NCBI RefSeq assembly: GCF_019752095.1
Contig: NZ_JAIEMO010000032.1
Span: 1-64,000, forward strand
Source: Nitrosomonas sp.
GTDB taxonomy: Bacteria; Pseudomonadota; Gammaproteobacteria; Burkholderiales; Nitrosomonadaceae
DNA: 64,000 nt
Direction: 5' to 3'
Notes under the pieces: model-generated
What the model was told of the DNA's origin: nothing
The model's database searches: none
What the model saw: only the letters and a program-made list of their open reading frames with translations
Shown here: in pieces, positions 21,801 through 30,118 of the stretch
How the letters are laid out: each line of letters begins with the position of its first letter
Numbering within the stretch: the stretch's first letter is position 1
Translations under genes and position numbers: made by a program

Positions 21801-24524
21801 CGACAGTGCAATGGGGCGACTGACTGACTTGCTGGTCAGACTAGAGTGCACCAGCCAATCACGATCTACCGGTTTACGGATTAATTCGATCACGCTTCCC
21901 ATTAAGACGGGCAAGAACAACACGCTAACGATCAACAGAACCCAGAACCAAGTTGGTCCTGGGCCGAATATCCATCCACCTGCCAATAATGCCAGTAGTG
22001 ACGGTGGCACAAGGCTACGTCGAAGGTTGTCGAATATTTTCCATATTAACAATGCGTTGAGCGGATTTGGCTGTCGCTCAGCTTTAGGCCTATTGGAGTT
22101 GGGCGGTCCGGGAACGCGCGGAAGCAACCAACTCGCAAGCTGCCAGTCACCGCGTATCCAGCGGTGTCGTCGACTAGCCTCGATGGCGTAACTGGCTGGA
22201 TGCTCTTCAATGAGATCGACATCGGTCACCAGTGCACAACGCGCATATCCACTTTCCAGCAAATCGTGGCTAAGAATAAGATTCTCGGGAAAACGTCCAT
22301 CAACAGCCTGACGAAAGGCATCTATATCGTAAATACCCTTACCGATGAATGATCCTTCACCGAAAATATCCTGGTAGACATCGGATATTTCTCGTGAATA
22401 GGGATCAATACCCGATTCGCCCGCAAATAATTTTGTAAATCGCGTTTGACCTGCACTGGTTAGACTGATTGAAACGCGAGGCTGCAGGATTGCATAGCCT
22501 TCGACGATGCGTCGTTGATCAGCGTCATATACCGGCCGATTGAGCGGATGGGCCATATTACCGATCAAAGTACGCGCCGCCTCGCGGGGGAGTTGCGTGT
22601 CGGTATCGAGGGTAATCACATATTGGATAGACGGGAGAATCGACATCTCTCCGACAATATCCGAGAACATCGTTTTTTCCCCACCGCGCAGCAAGGCATT
22701 GAATTGTTCTAGTTTGCCGCGCTTGCGCTCATACCCCATCCACACCTGTTCATGTGGATTCCAAACACGTGGTCGGTGAAACAAATAGAAAATACATGAC
22801 CGACCACCCTGATAGGTAGTGTTAAGCATCTGGACTGCAGCACGCGTATAAGCCAATAAAGCATCATCCTCTGGTTGCGTGCATTGCGTAGCATCATGGA
22901 AATCCGTCAGTAGAGCAAAGAACAGATTGGGATCACGATTACCAAGATAACGGATCTCCAGTGCTGCAAGCAGATCATCAACTTGCTGCGGTTTACTCAA
23001 TAAAGTGGGAACCACGACCATGGTGCGGTGAGCTGCTGGAATTCCCTGAGAGAAATCCAATCTCGGCATGGTACGCGGGGGCAGAAACAGCGTAACTAGT
23101 AGATTTATCAATGGAACTGCCAGCGCCGAAGCACCTATTATCCCAGTAATCGCAAAAAACCAGAAGCGCCAATCCCCCGGCCCAAGTTCGTCGAATGAGA
23201 AAAGCACGACCGATGCCGCATATGCGGTAAGCAGCAGGATCGGGCCAAGATAAAGTATCAGATTGATATGTTGACTGACACGACGAACTCTTAATCTCCA
23301 CGATAATTGGAAACCGACTGTACTTTCCAATATTGGCCGACCCTGATCAATCAGATAATATCCGACATGCGCTGCGCGGTTATGGATACCCCATTGTTCA
23401 GCCGCAGCCTGTGCTAAAGCAATGACTTCACGAGCCACTGCCAATTCACTATACGAACTATTTCTCGCCACATCCTCAATCACATGCCGATAGCGATCAC
23501 GAGTGACAAAATCTTGCAAAGCATGCATTCCCGCCGGATCTTCCCGCAAGGTTTCTTCGACTACACTCAGCGATTCGACAAAATTCCTCCAGTCCATGGT
23601 GTCGATAAAACGCAAACTCCCGATACTGTTGGCAATGGAAATCTGATTGGCGGCACCAGTTCGACCAGATGCTTCTGACAATTGTGCTGCCGTTATTCCT
23701 TGCTCCAATAGTTTATGCTCGACCCAGGTTTGAACGAATGCCATTGCTGTCCCTTGAGCCTGCAGCCGGGCATAAAATTCCTCCACAAAAGGTGCAGTTA
23801 GAGGTATGTCGGCATTGGCAAACTCTGCCAGCAGCTGGATAAGTTGTTTCGGTTCCTTTTCAGCAGCCGCAAGCATCCGATCTGCCCAGTTGATGGCTGC
23901 ATTTAGCTCTTCGCGTCGACGAGCGATACGTAATGCAGCACGGCGAATATTTTCTAGTAGCGCCAATTGCAACATGATCGGAAATGCCCATAACTCACCT
24001 AGCTTTAGCGGCTCAACAGTCTGGTAGGCGGCAACAAACTGGGTAACGTTTTCCTTGTCGATGCGGCCATCCATGTGGGAGATGAGTTGAAGTGCTAAGT
24101 CATAAACGCGAGGGAAACCAGCTGATGAGCCATTCGCCAATCGCGCCAATTGGCGACTGTATCCGCGGGGCAAATGCCGACGCGCTTGATTGATCTGCTG
24201 TTCGATGAGATAAAAATTATCCAGCAACCAAGCCTCTGCTGGAATGATTCTTTGTCCCGGTTCAACTGCGGCAGTCACAACGTCATAAGCTGCTATAAGC
24301 ACGCGTTCATTATCCGCGAGCCGTGGTAGCAACCGGTCCGGTCCGGGACGTGGGTCGATCTTATACTGCCCGGCCAGCATCGCCCCTTGACGTTTCAATT
24401 GCTCGATACTGAACAACTCGGAACGAAGTAATTCCGTATCATGAGCGTTACGAAGTACATTCGACGTTTGTGCTGAGAATCCGAACTTCTTGATGTTGAT
24501 AACATTCTCCTTGTTCAAATTCAT
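15846..24524 (-). CDS. ndvB: cyclic beta-1,2-glucan synthase (NdvB/ChvB type)
   Basis: Giant membrane enzyme (about 2892 aa) that in rhizobia, Brucella and Agrobacterium polymerises, trims and cyclises beta-1,2-glucan from UDP-glucose. Order: N-terminal helical region (1-420), a membrane pair, a GT84 glycosyltransferase core with the DxD-type TLDTDTQLPR (Asp640/Asp642) and SHDLLE, further membrane segments (about 800-1030), a glycoamylase-like domain with AHHQGMSLLA (about 1523), then duplicated beta-rich sugar-binding regions and a GH94 phosphorylase-like domain with FRDQLQDT (2429), GCGDWNDGMN (about 2561) and GGWTWYTGAAGWMYR. The ATG at 24524 is preferred; an in-frame TTG at 24533 is possible. 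All domains look intact. In the periplasm the product is usually an osmoregulated glucan; the role here is inferred. Confidence 0.93.
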   Translation of the reverse strand: MNLNKENVINIKKFGFSAQTSNVLRNAHDTELLRSELFSIEQLKRQGAMLAGQYKIDPRPGPDRLLPRLADNERVLIAAYDVVTAAVEPGQRIIPAEAWLLDNFYLIEQQINQARRHLPRGYSRQLARLANGSSAGFPRVYDLALQLISHMDGRIDKENVTQFVAAYQTVEPLKLGELWAFPIMLQLALLENIRRAALRIARRREELNAAINWADRMLAAAEKEPKQLIQLLAEFANADIPLTAPFVEEFYARLQAQGTAMAFVQTWVEHKLLEQGITAAQLSEASGRTGAANQISIANSIGSLRFIDTMDWRNFVESLSVVEETLREDPAGMHALQDFVTRDRYRHVIEDVARNSSYSELAVAREVIALAQAAAEQWGIHNRAAHVGYYLIDQGRPILESTVGFQLSWRLRVRRVSQHINLILYLGPILLLTAYAASVVLFSFDELGPGDWRFWFFAITGIIGASALAVPLINLLVTLFLPPRTMPRLDFSQGIPAAHRTMVVVPTLLSKPQQVDDLLAALEIRYLGNRDPNLFFALLTDFHDATQCTQPEDDALLAYTRAAVQMLNTTYQGGRSCIFYLFHRPRVWNPHEQVWMGYERKRGKLEQFNALLRGGEKTMFSDIVGEMSILPSIQYVITLDTDTQLPREAARTLIGNMAHPLNRPVYDADQRRIVEGYAILQPRVSISLTSAGQTRFTKLFAGESGIDPYSREISDVYQDIFGEGSFIGKGIYDIDAFRQAVDGRFPENLILSHDLLESGYARCALVTDVDLIEEHPASYAIEASRRHRWIRGDWQLASWLLPRVPGPPNSNRPKAERQPNPLNALLIWKIFDNLRRSLVPPSLLALLAGGWIFGPGPTWFWVLLIVSVLFLPVLMGSVIELIRKPVDRDWLVHSSLTSKSVSRPIALSLLTLILLPYDALISLSAIMYSGLRMLFTRRSLMLWHLPSYKRRNACHTLADFVKEMWIGPAFAVLLVLLLGSEQSSGLLFCTPILLAWFLSPVVGWWISKSLVSPLPQLTMNQRVFLHKSARRTWRFFAQFVTSQDNWLPPDNFQEYPAQTIATRTSPTNIGMSLLADLAAYDFGYISAGEFLRRVQNTLDTMEKLERYLGHFYNWYDTRTLKPLHPQYVSSVDSGNLAGSLLTLQAGLAELKDQPILSANTFQGLLDTLRVLSEHVPKLLVTDMAKKINVIEDDLHRLTLDESEQTLVITASLLNEMQRIGKEMIACLPTDIDIDGELYYWAQAFVEQTSAFQEDLRYLVPEPQQLKNIPTLAELASAGTEMRVSIRRAQERIKTIGALVDRCRQFAIMDFDFLYDAARDLLAIGYDVSERRRDQSCYDLLASEARLASFLLIAQEQIPQKHWFALGRLLTSHGGDVSLISWSGSMFEYLMPSLIMPSYENTLLEQTCKAAVLRQVEYGRQRDVPWGISESCYNATDINQIYQYRAFGVPGLGFKRGLGDDLVIAPYASALALTVMPHEACQNLQTLVDNGLLGAYGFYEAVDYTPSRVPRGKTNVIVRTFMAHHQGMSLLAFGHILLNQPMQRRFMSDPLIQATKLLLQERIPKKGATLHPHAAEVSAAARPAVAEAGEIMRVFTDPNTLIPEVHLLSNGHYHVMATHAGGGYSRWRDLAVTRWREDATSDGWGTFIYLRDRDSRYYWSTAYQPTLRKADHYEAIFVQARAEYRRRDQSIETHTEISVSAEDNVEIRRVTLTNQSSRIRHIEVTSYAEVVLAPLNSDLAHRSFSNLFVQTEIIRDRQAILCTRRRRTPEEQIPWMFHLLAAPGAVIDEPSYETDRAQFIGRGRTPANPVVLDAGNHMSTLSNTDGSVLDPIVAIRRTITLLPDVSATVQIISGVASTREAALGLLENYCDRHFVERAFEMAWFQSQEVLRHLNITEADAQIYGRLASSVIYSNAFRRAAPSIIVRNQLGQSGLWRFAISGDLPIILIRIGNLNRIDLIKQTIQAHAYWRMKGLAADLVIVNEDFSGYRADLHDQIIGLINAGADAQIIDKPGGVFVRRVEELSEDERVLLQTVARIVFSDTAETLIEPLERRILSERASDLLEPRLLLPVSELVSPLATRERIFYNGLGGFTPDGREYVITLEPGKNTPAPWVNVIASPYIGTVVSECGSAYTWVENAHEFRLTTWHNDPLSDSSGEMFYIRDEDTGIFWSPTPLPTGGQSGYVCRHGFGYSVFEHYQAGISSELHTYVAMDAPVKFVMIKLHNHSKHTRRLSLTGYWELVLGEWRHTNLMHIVTEVDPHSGALFARNAYGREYAKRVVFVKVSEQERSVTGNRTEFIGRNGSLSNPASMRRKRLSGKTGAGFDPCAAIQTQIELAEGQDREIVFIFGAAHSADEAQHFIQKYGGHSGARQALEAVWGYWNHTLGAVYVETPDPALNILTNGWLIYQTLSCRFWGRSGYYQSGGAYGFRDQLQDTMALIHATPGLAREQLIRCAERQFLQGDVQHWWHPPNGQGVRTHFSDDYLWLPYATCRYVLATGDIDVLDESIHFLEGRELYSEEEAYFDQPQRSPEAGSLYEHCVRAIKHGLRFGDHHLPLMGCGDWNDGMNLVGRDGKGESVWLAWFLYANLKMFADLAQSRGDEAFADICEQQAALLCEHIEAHAWDGKWYRRAYFDDGTPLGSSSNDECKIDSISQSWSVISGGGDPARASQAMAAVDKYLIRRDTQLIQLFDPPFDKSKLEPGYIKGYVPGIRENGGQYTHAAIWSTMAFAMLGDRKRTWELFTMLNPINHGRTATEVERYKVEPYVMCADIYGVVPHIGQGGWTWYTGAAGWMYRLTVETILGLQLEMDQLHITPCIPTHWSGYIIHYRFRETFYHITVKCNDEKLGHEIHVTLDGIAINNLVTDEKGRSQCMIPLVDDHRDHYVEVCLNSL

Positions 24525-24614
24525 GTTAGTCAACGTGACGCCGGCTTCATAACCTCTGATTGCAGAAATTAGCTTTAAATCGGCCCGACTACTCCAAAGA
24601 CTTGTCTGTTTGAG

Positions 24615-24710
24615 TCATGCTGCATCAGTAGACTCCTCCTGCTGGGAATAATACGCCCTTTCAAATTCCATCGGCGGAATATTTCCTACAGCTTCCAGTA
24701 ACTGACAAAT
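24615..24710 (-). pseudogene. IS3-family OrfB transposase C-terminal remnant
   Basis: Reading the minus strand gives ...QLLEAVGNIPPMEFERAYY and then SQQEESTDAA and a stop. The 'G.I.PMEFE.AYY' ending matches the C-terminus of IS3-family OrfB integrases, which normally end after a HS..G.-SP.EFE motif. Nothing of the catalytic DDE core is left upstream in the same frame. Family assignment rests on this short tail only. Confidence 0.5.
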
Positions 24711-24828
24711 ATTGAGCCAGTTATCGAAGATATTTGGCTGAAAATGGGATCGATGTACCTCATGAATCGATTTGTCTGTGACACATCAAATTTGGCCCAA
24801 GATATGATAGAAAATTGAGCCACTAACA

Positions 24829-25045
24829 GCAGAGATATGGGAATACGTTCTTCCTTGATGAGATATTCGTGATAACTGGAAATAAACCAAGGGCTTGATG
24901 GTAAACCAAGACGGTAGAGTGGACTATGTTTTGCTGCAGTCAAGTCGAGATGACAAAGCGGTCAAACGTTTCTTAAACAATTTCTCAAAAAAATACCGAA
25001 ATGAACCGAGAAAAATTCTCACTGATAAGTTGAGAAATGACGATG
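24829..25045 (+). pseudogene. IS6-family (IS26-like) transposase remnant, frameshifted
   Basis: One plus-strand frame reads GNTFFLDEIFVITGNK, matching the WHLDEVF.KI.G block with the first catalytic Asp of IS6 transposases. About 15 codons on, after a frame change, the next block reads VNQDGRVDYVLLQSSRDDKA then KRFLNNFSKKY and KILTDKLRN, matching VDQDG..LD.LVQ.RRD.KAA.RF and the second catalytic Asp (TDKL). The remaining C-terminal half and the terminal repeats are absent. Together with the IS3-like tail it marks a decayed mobile-element site beside the glucan synthase promoter. Confidence 0.75.
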
Positions 25046-25283
25046 TTGCCACAGAAAATTTACCCCGGACTTTTTTACACCAACAAACGATAACTCCAAC
25101 GTTGGGCACTTCATGACAGTCAGCTTAACCGTACTCACATAGCTTCAAAACGCGTTTTGTATTGACGGAATCGCGTTTGTTCAAACGCAAATATTTTTGT
25201 TCAATTGCCCCCGTTGAGAATTTTTATATTCTCCCACCATAATTTACTTGATTACAAACACGGGGGCACGATCCATATCAGAT

Positions 25284-25493
25284 TTAACCTGAACTATCAT
25301 TCCTTACTGCTTGACGATGATTAAGGTTATTTGTTTCCATCTTGGCGATCTGATATATGCCTTGCGGGCTACCTATCGCATTACCAGCAGTCGGTGTTAC
25401 AACTGCCGCCAAGATGAACGTGATTGTGTAAAGTATAGTAATTGCATAAACAATAAATAACTGAGGTGCTTTTATTAACTCTTTGGTTTCCAT
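25284..25493 (-). CDS. small single-span membrane protein, unknown
   Basis: Predicted 69-residue protein beginning METKELIKAPQLF, with one strong hydrophobic helix (about residues 11-34) and a polar tail rich in N, Q and S. The ATG at 25493 is chosen because AAAGGAG lies 8 bp upstream; an upstream in-frame ATG at 25535 has no such site. No family is recognised. It lies between the IS remnants and the divergent LysR gene, so it could be a target of that regulator; that is inference. Confidence 0.5.
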   Translation of the reverse strand: METKELIKAPQLFIVYAITILYTITFILAAVVTPTAGNAIGSPQGIYQIAKMETNNLNHRQAVRNDSSG

Positions 25494-25812
25494 TGGTTTT
25501 ACTCCTTTTATTGGTGATCTTTGCAAAAAGCACAAATGCCCGGCTAACTTGCAGAAATAACCTCATTAATAATACGCTCTTTATGGTTGACAATAAAATA
25601 CTCGCCGAATAACCAACAGCACATCACCTTAAGTGATTAAGAGCGAGCTAATTAAGGTTCGATACATATTAGTTATTTAATTACAATAACAACCCTAATT
25701 TCTTCGTGGATGTATTTAAATATCTCGCCTTGAAACGGATAATACGGAGAGTTAACAGCTGAGAGAAGTACCAAAAAATGAAACATTTTGTTTCCATATT
25801 AGATACAATAAT

Positions 25813-26727
25813 ATGATGCAAGATCTCAATCTTCTCGTAATTTTTGCTCGAGTTGCCGAAGCAGGAAGTTTTTCGGAAGCAGCACGTCGCATGGACATCT
25901 CTCGTGCAGCGGTGAGTAAAGCCGTTGCAAAACTTGAGAAAGATCTCAGCACTCGATTATTTCTCCGAAGCACTCGGCATCTTAGTTTGACTGAAACAGG
26001 CACCGCACTTTCAGAGTATGCAACCCGTATCATGGAGGAAGCTGAGCACGCCGAACGAGCAGTCAATAGCCTCCATGCTGAACCACGTGGAACGTTGAAG
26101 GTAAGTGTATCGAGCTCTTTCGGAACGCGCCATGTCGCTCCGGCACTCCCTTGTTTTCTTGCGCGTTATCCCAAGATCAAAATTGATTTGACTATTACCG
26201 ATCATCCAGGTGATTTGATTGAAGAAGGATATGATGTACAAATTCGCGTAACAAGCGAGCCTGATCATAATCTAGTGGCACGCAAGATCGCACCTGTACG
26301 TCGCATATTGTGCGCAACCCCTCAATACTTCCAGCAGTGGGGCGTGCCAAAAACACCAGAAGATTTAGAGAAATATAATTGTCTTGATTGCGCACTCTCA
26401 GCCGAGCAAGGCTACTGGCGCTTCAACGGACCCGAGGGCAAAATCAAGGTGCCAATATCAGGAACCTTACGTATTAATGATAATGACGCGCTTGCACAGG
26501 CAGCTCTTCATGGATTAGGAATTGCTTTGCTACCCACTTATACAATTGGCCTGGAATTACAAAAGGGGCGACTCCAAACGGTGCTGCCGGAATATCTATC
26601 GGTAGAGCGTCATATTTATGCCTGCTATCTCCCTAGCAGGCATTTGCCCATAAAGATACGCGCTTTTATTAATTTCCTGTCAGAATACGTTGGAGATATA
26701 CCTTACTGGGATAAGTCTTTAAAATAG
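25813..26727 (+). CDS. LysR-family transcriptional regulator
   Basis: 304-residue LTTR. The N-terminal winged helix-turn-helix is clear (FARVAEAGSFSEAARRMDIS, then SRAAVSKAVAKLEKDL and TRLFLRSTRHLSLTETG), followed by a periplasmic-binding-protein-like effector domain (LKVSVSSSFGTRHVAPALP, ALHGLGIALLPTY). It resembles the CrgA/AaeR-type subgroup, which often senses aromatic or quinone compounds, but the effector is not predictable. It is divergent from the small membrane protein and 52 bp upstream of a BolA gene on the same strand. Two adjacent ATG codons occur at the start, and the ribosome binding site is weak. Confidence 0.93.
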   Translation: MMQDLNLLVIFARVAEAGSFSEAARRMDISRAAVSKAVAKLEKDLSTRLFLRSTRHLSLTETGTALSEYATRIMEEAEHAERAVNSLHAEPRGTLKVSVSSSFGTRHVAPALPCFLARYPKIKIDLTITDHPGDLIEEGYDVQIRVTSEPDHNLVARKIAPVRRILCATPQYFQQWGVPKTPEDLEKYNCLDCALSAEQGYWRFNGPEGKIKVPISGTLRINDNDALAQAALHGLGIALLPTYTIGLELQKGRLQTVLPEYLSVERHIYACYLPSRHLPIKIRAFINFLSEYVGDIPYWDKSLK

Positions 26728-26779
26728 GCCAGCTGCTGCCCAACCAACTCCATTTTTGACAGCACATGTCAGTTAAATT

Positions 26780-27091
26780 ATGAATATAAAAAACTCAATC
26801 GAGATCAAGCTTCTATTATTGCAACCACAATTTCTAGAAGTGATCAATGAAAGTCACAAGCACAATGTGCCAAAAGGATCCGAATCTCATTTCAAGGTGA
26901 CGATCGTTTCTGATGAATTTAATGGAAAAATGCTTCTAGCTCGCCATCGAATGGTCAGCAGCATTCTGGCTGATGAGCTTCATTCTATTCATGCGCTTGC
27001 TATGCATACTATGACCATAGCAGAGTGGGCTGAAAAAAGAGGGAAGTTAAACGAATCCCCTCCGTGCCTTGGTGGTTCAAAAATCGAATAA
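26780..27091 (+). CDS. BolA/IbaG-family protein
   Basis: 103-residue BolA-fold protein. Family features seen: an N-terminal helix with [18 protein letters not shown], the beta strand [15 protein letters not shown], and the conserved helix-turn region [15 protein letters not shown] followed by [17 protein letters not shown]. BolA proteins act with monothiol glutaredoxins in Fe-S trafficking and as stress regulators; the His in 'RHR' and the C-terminal HALAMHT are the likely ligand region. It probably shares a transcript with the LysR gene. The C-terminal tail (about 10 residues, [10 protein letters not shown]) contains an extra Cys. Confidence 0.88.
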   Translation: MNIKNSIEIKLLLLQPQFLEVINESHKHNVPKGSESHFKVTIVSDEFNGKMLLARHRMVSSILADELHSIHALAMHTMTIAEWAEKRGKLNESPPCLGGSKIE

Positions 27092-27920
27092 CCTTGCAAT
27101 AACATTTTTTCTTACAGAAGTTAATCGATTCAGTAACTCAAGCTTCTAGCCTAGCTCGAAAAAACATCTAAAGTTAATTGTTGACCGCTTTCTGAGACAC
27201 ACACAACCATTTGAGATAATGCACCAATAATTCATTCTGTAACCGCTATTTTGACCAAATAACATAGGAATACATTTACATTTCCGCTCGAAATGAGGAT
27301 TAAAAATCTGCTGACTTTTCAAATTTAAGCATATTTCTCTTCCCGTGTCTGGAATCTCGCTTTTGCGCTTGCTCTACTTTGCTAGAATCAAAAAGATTCA
27401 TTATCGGTTTCTGAGATGTGGCAATGATGACGCAGACTTCAAACTCATGAAGTCTGGAAAATTAATATAACAACAATTCCACACCTGACAGGTAAAATGA
27501 TAGAAAAAATCCAATTTACCTTGTCAATTGAAATGATCAATTCTGAAACGTGAATACTTTAATCCTTAACTCGAAGTAAGAAGCTTTACATGATGAAAAA
27601 TATTGCTTTGCGTGTAGAGACCAAATTGCTTGGAGCCATCATTTCTTGCTAAAAGAACGCTAATCCAATATTGTCTAGAGGTTTTTTTTGTTATCGCAGT
27701 AAAACTTTTGAGGTTGTAAAAATGTCCTACAGTGTGTATATTTATATTAAAAAATAATTATAACTTGTTGTATAATATATACTTACACCAATATCAAGCG
27801 CTAGTTTTGATGCCAATAAACTACACAGAGATTAGGGTTTATCAATAAACTCGTAACAAAAGCTTCATTTAACAAAGTCAATAAATAATAAATAAGCAAT
27901 TAAAGCTTGAGGGAACAAAC
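27092..27920. other. 829-bp non-coding region upstream of the first repeat protein
   Basis: No credible gene. It contains a hairpin GACTTCAAACTCATGAAGTC near 27442-27461, an imperfect hairpin GACAGGTAAA/TTTACCTTGTC near 27488-27527, and a possible promoter with TATAAT at 27771-27776 and a weak -35 (TTAAAA) 18 bp upstream. From about 27680 onward it resembles the leader of the downstream paralog, including the box CAGTAAAACTT.TGAGGTTG. Confidence 0.45.
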
Positions 27921-30062
27921 ATGTTAGTCAATATAAACAAAATTCAAATTAATTTCATTCGACGAATTGCCGTGGTCACTACATTTTTCTTGGCAATTGC
28001 CACCACTGGCATGAATACGCACGCACACACGCCTCATGATATGGTGCTTGCATTTGCTGCATCACCAGACTATGCCAACGACAAAACGATGTTTCTAGTA
28101 ACCGATGGTGCATACACCGGCTGGCGTTACGATGAAATTCTGCGTTCAACTGATGGGGGACTTAACTGGATCAATATTCCAAACGGAATGAATCATGCCT
28201 TCGAATATAGCGTTCTTCGCGTTTCACCAAAATTTAGTACCGATCAAACCGTATTTGCTGGGCTCAAAGGTAAAGGCGGCATTTATCGATCAATCAATCG
28301 CGGCGACTCTTGGGAACCCTATAATACAGGACTCGCCGCTTCAAATTTGATTGTAAGAAAAATGGAAGTTGCTGAATCCAGCTCGGGTTATGTCCTTTTT
28401 TTCGCTGATGCCAACGGAGCCCTTTTCCGCCGAGCCAACACCAATACAAATTGGGTTCAAGTTCTCGATAAAACTAATAAAGTGACTGTCATTGCGATTT
28501 CACCGGACTACGCTACCGATAATACTTTGGTGGTTGCAAGCGATACGGGTTACTTACGAAAATCCACCAACGGAGGTAATGACTGGACCGAATTAGGGAA
28601 TCCGACGGGAACCATCATCTACGATATGGCCATCGCACCAGGAAGCGCTGCGGAAATGTTCCTGGCCACTCCTAGCTTTGGGATTTTTTATAGTAGCGAC
28701 GGTGGAAACACCTTTATCAACAAAGGGAACAATTTACCTAACGAAGCGATCAATAATATAGCGATTTCACCAAACTACGCAATTGATCGCACAGTGTATT
28801 GCACCAGCTTGAGGCAATCGGCATTTAAATCCACGGATAATGGCAATAACTGGACACTGTTTAATTCAGGGGCCAAGGTCACCCAACAAACTGGATTACT
28901 CAATGAAATGACTGATTTGCAAATATCCCGGACATATGCAACAGATAAAACCGTTTTTTTACCGGTATTCGACGGACTATTTATCTCGAAAAACAGTGGC
29001 ACTACCTGGCAGCAAAGACAAACGCGCATGGGCCTGATGACGGGGCTTGCGTTATCTACTAGTTTTAACAGTGATCAAGATATGATTGCCACAACGTATG
29101 TCGGCAGGGGAATAGCCATTTCTGCTAATGGCGGCACAACTTGGTCTACCAGTGGCTGGCCCAACCCATCGGGACGGAAGATGAACTTCTTCGATTCGCA
29201 GGTAGTCAGTAATTCTAACGGTAGTCAAACTGTGGTATCCGCAACCAATAGCTACGTAGGAAGTTCTTTAGATTTCGGAGCGAGCTGGACAGTCAAGTTT
29301 GTGCCTCGATTTCCTGCCATAAACCCAGACCTTGTTACTTTCACCAGTCTAGCCGCATCGCCTAACTTTACTAATGACAAAGAGATTTATCTTGGATCGA
29401 GATTTCATGGCGTACTGCACACAAAAGATGCTGGAAAAACTTGGCAGCTGCAGCGTGGCGTACCACTGACTAATCCAGTTACAAACATAGCAGTGTCGCC
29501 TAATTATGCGAATGACCGCACTACATTTGTTGCCACACGCTCAGGTCAGGTATGGCGCACTCAGAATGGCGGAGATACTTTCTTGCGAGTAGGCACTAGC
29601 TCGATCGTATCTACCGGATCGGTTGGACAAAGGTATACGTGGGTTGCAGTATCTCCGCAATTCGCGACTGATAATCTTGTTCTTGTTGGCACAAATAATG
29701 GCATTTACCGTTCAGCCGATGGTGGCACCACCTGGACAAAAGAAATCCACGCTTCAGTTGGATCTAATGCTGTTGTTCAACAAGTAGAATTTTCGCCAAA
29801 CTTTGGTACTGATCGAAAAGCCTTTGTTAATGTCCGTGGTAAAGGTCTATTTCGCGTGAATTTGAATGGAGGAGGAGCAGTAGTATCTTCACTGAACACG
29901 ACTTTGTCGTTACTTACAAACGAAAATATTCAGTTTACTGAATTTCAGATATCACCCACTTATGCGGTGGATTCTACGATTGTAGGTGCTGCCAGAAAAA
30001 ATATCTATAAATCAACCAATGGCGGATCAACTTGGGCAGTAGCAGGATTTCCCGATAACTAA
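27680..30062 (+). repeat. tandem duplication, copy 1 (leader plus repeat-protein gene)
   Basis: Copy 1 of a direct duplication with the segment at about 30385-33031. The similarity covers the coding sequence end to end, the AGGGTTTATC...GCTTCATTT stretch just before it, and a box about 235 bp upstream of the ATG (CAGTAAAACTT.TGAGGTTG). By eye the proteins agree over most of their length. Confidence 0.8.
27921..30062 (+). CDS. secreted Asp-box (BNR/Ycf48-like) repeat protein, copy 1
   Basis: 713-residue exported protein of unknown function. A basic N-terminus and hydrophobic stretch end in NTHA, with predicted cleavage before HTPHDMV. The mature part is about 12 repeats, each pairing an SP.YA.D.TVF-type strand with an Asp-box such as STDGG..W, STNGGNDW, SADGGTTW. 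This is the layout of multi-bladed beta-propellers (sialidase, Ycf48/HCF136, sortilin-like). No PEP-CTERM tail, lipobox or membrane anchor is seen, so it is probably periplasmic or released. GAGGGAA precedes the ATG. No catalytic residues of known sialidases are recognised. It is followed by a hairpin and then a paralog on the same strand. Confidence 0.85.
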   Translation: MLVNINKIQINFIRRIAVVTTFFLAIATTGMNTHAHTPHDMVLAFAASPDYANDKTMFLVTDGAYTGWRYDEILRSTDGGLNWINIPNGMNHAFEYSVLRVSPKFSTDQTVFAGLKGKGGIYRSINRGDSWEPYNTGLAASNLIVRKMEVAESSSGYVLFFADANGALFRRANTNTNWVQVLDKTNKVTVIAISPDYATDNTLVVASDTGYLRKSTNGGNDWTELGNPTGTIIYDMAIAPGSAAEMFLATPSFGIFYSSDGGNTFINKGNNLPNEAINNIAISPNYAIDRTVYCTSLRQSAFKSTDNGNNWTLFNSGAKVTQQTGLLNEMTDLQISRTYATDKTVFLPVFDGLFISKNSGTTWQQRQTRMGLMTGLALSTSFNSDQDMIATTYVGRGIAISANGGTTWSTSGWPNPSGRKMNFFDSQVVSNSNGSQTVVSATNSYVGSSLDFGASWTVKFVPRFPAINPDLVTFTSLAASPNFTNDKEIYLGSRFHGVLHTKDAGKTWQLQRGVPLTNPVTNIAVSPNYANDRTTFVATRSGQVWRTQNGGDTFLRVGTSSIVSTGSVGQRYTWVAVSPQFATDNLVLVGTNNGIYRSADGGTTWTKEIHASVGSNAVVQQVEFSPNFGTDRKAFVNVRGKGLFRVNLNGGGAVVSSLNTTLSLLTNENIQFTEFQISPTYAVDSTIVGAARKNIYKSTNGGSTWAVAGFPDN

Positions 30063-30085
30063 TCGTAATTGACAATTGCAAGGGT

Positions 30086-30118
30086 TCTAGACTAATAGAA
30101 AAAATGGGTTAGTCTAGA
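30086..30118 (+). terminator. hairpin after repeat-protein copy 1
   Basis: Perfect 10-bp inverted repeat TCTAGACTAA/TTAGTCTAGA with a 13-nt loop, 24 bp after the stop codon. No long T run follows, so it may act as a transcript 3' end rather than a strict intrinsic terminator. Confidence 0.55.

Noticed and set aside
25206-25268. Inverted repeat TGCCCCCGT/ACGGGGGCA with a 45-nt loop
   Set aside because: The loop is long and no T run follows; it may be chance or an old IS end. Mentioned only as context for the IS remnants.
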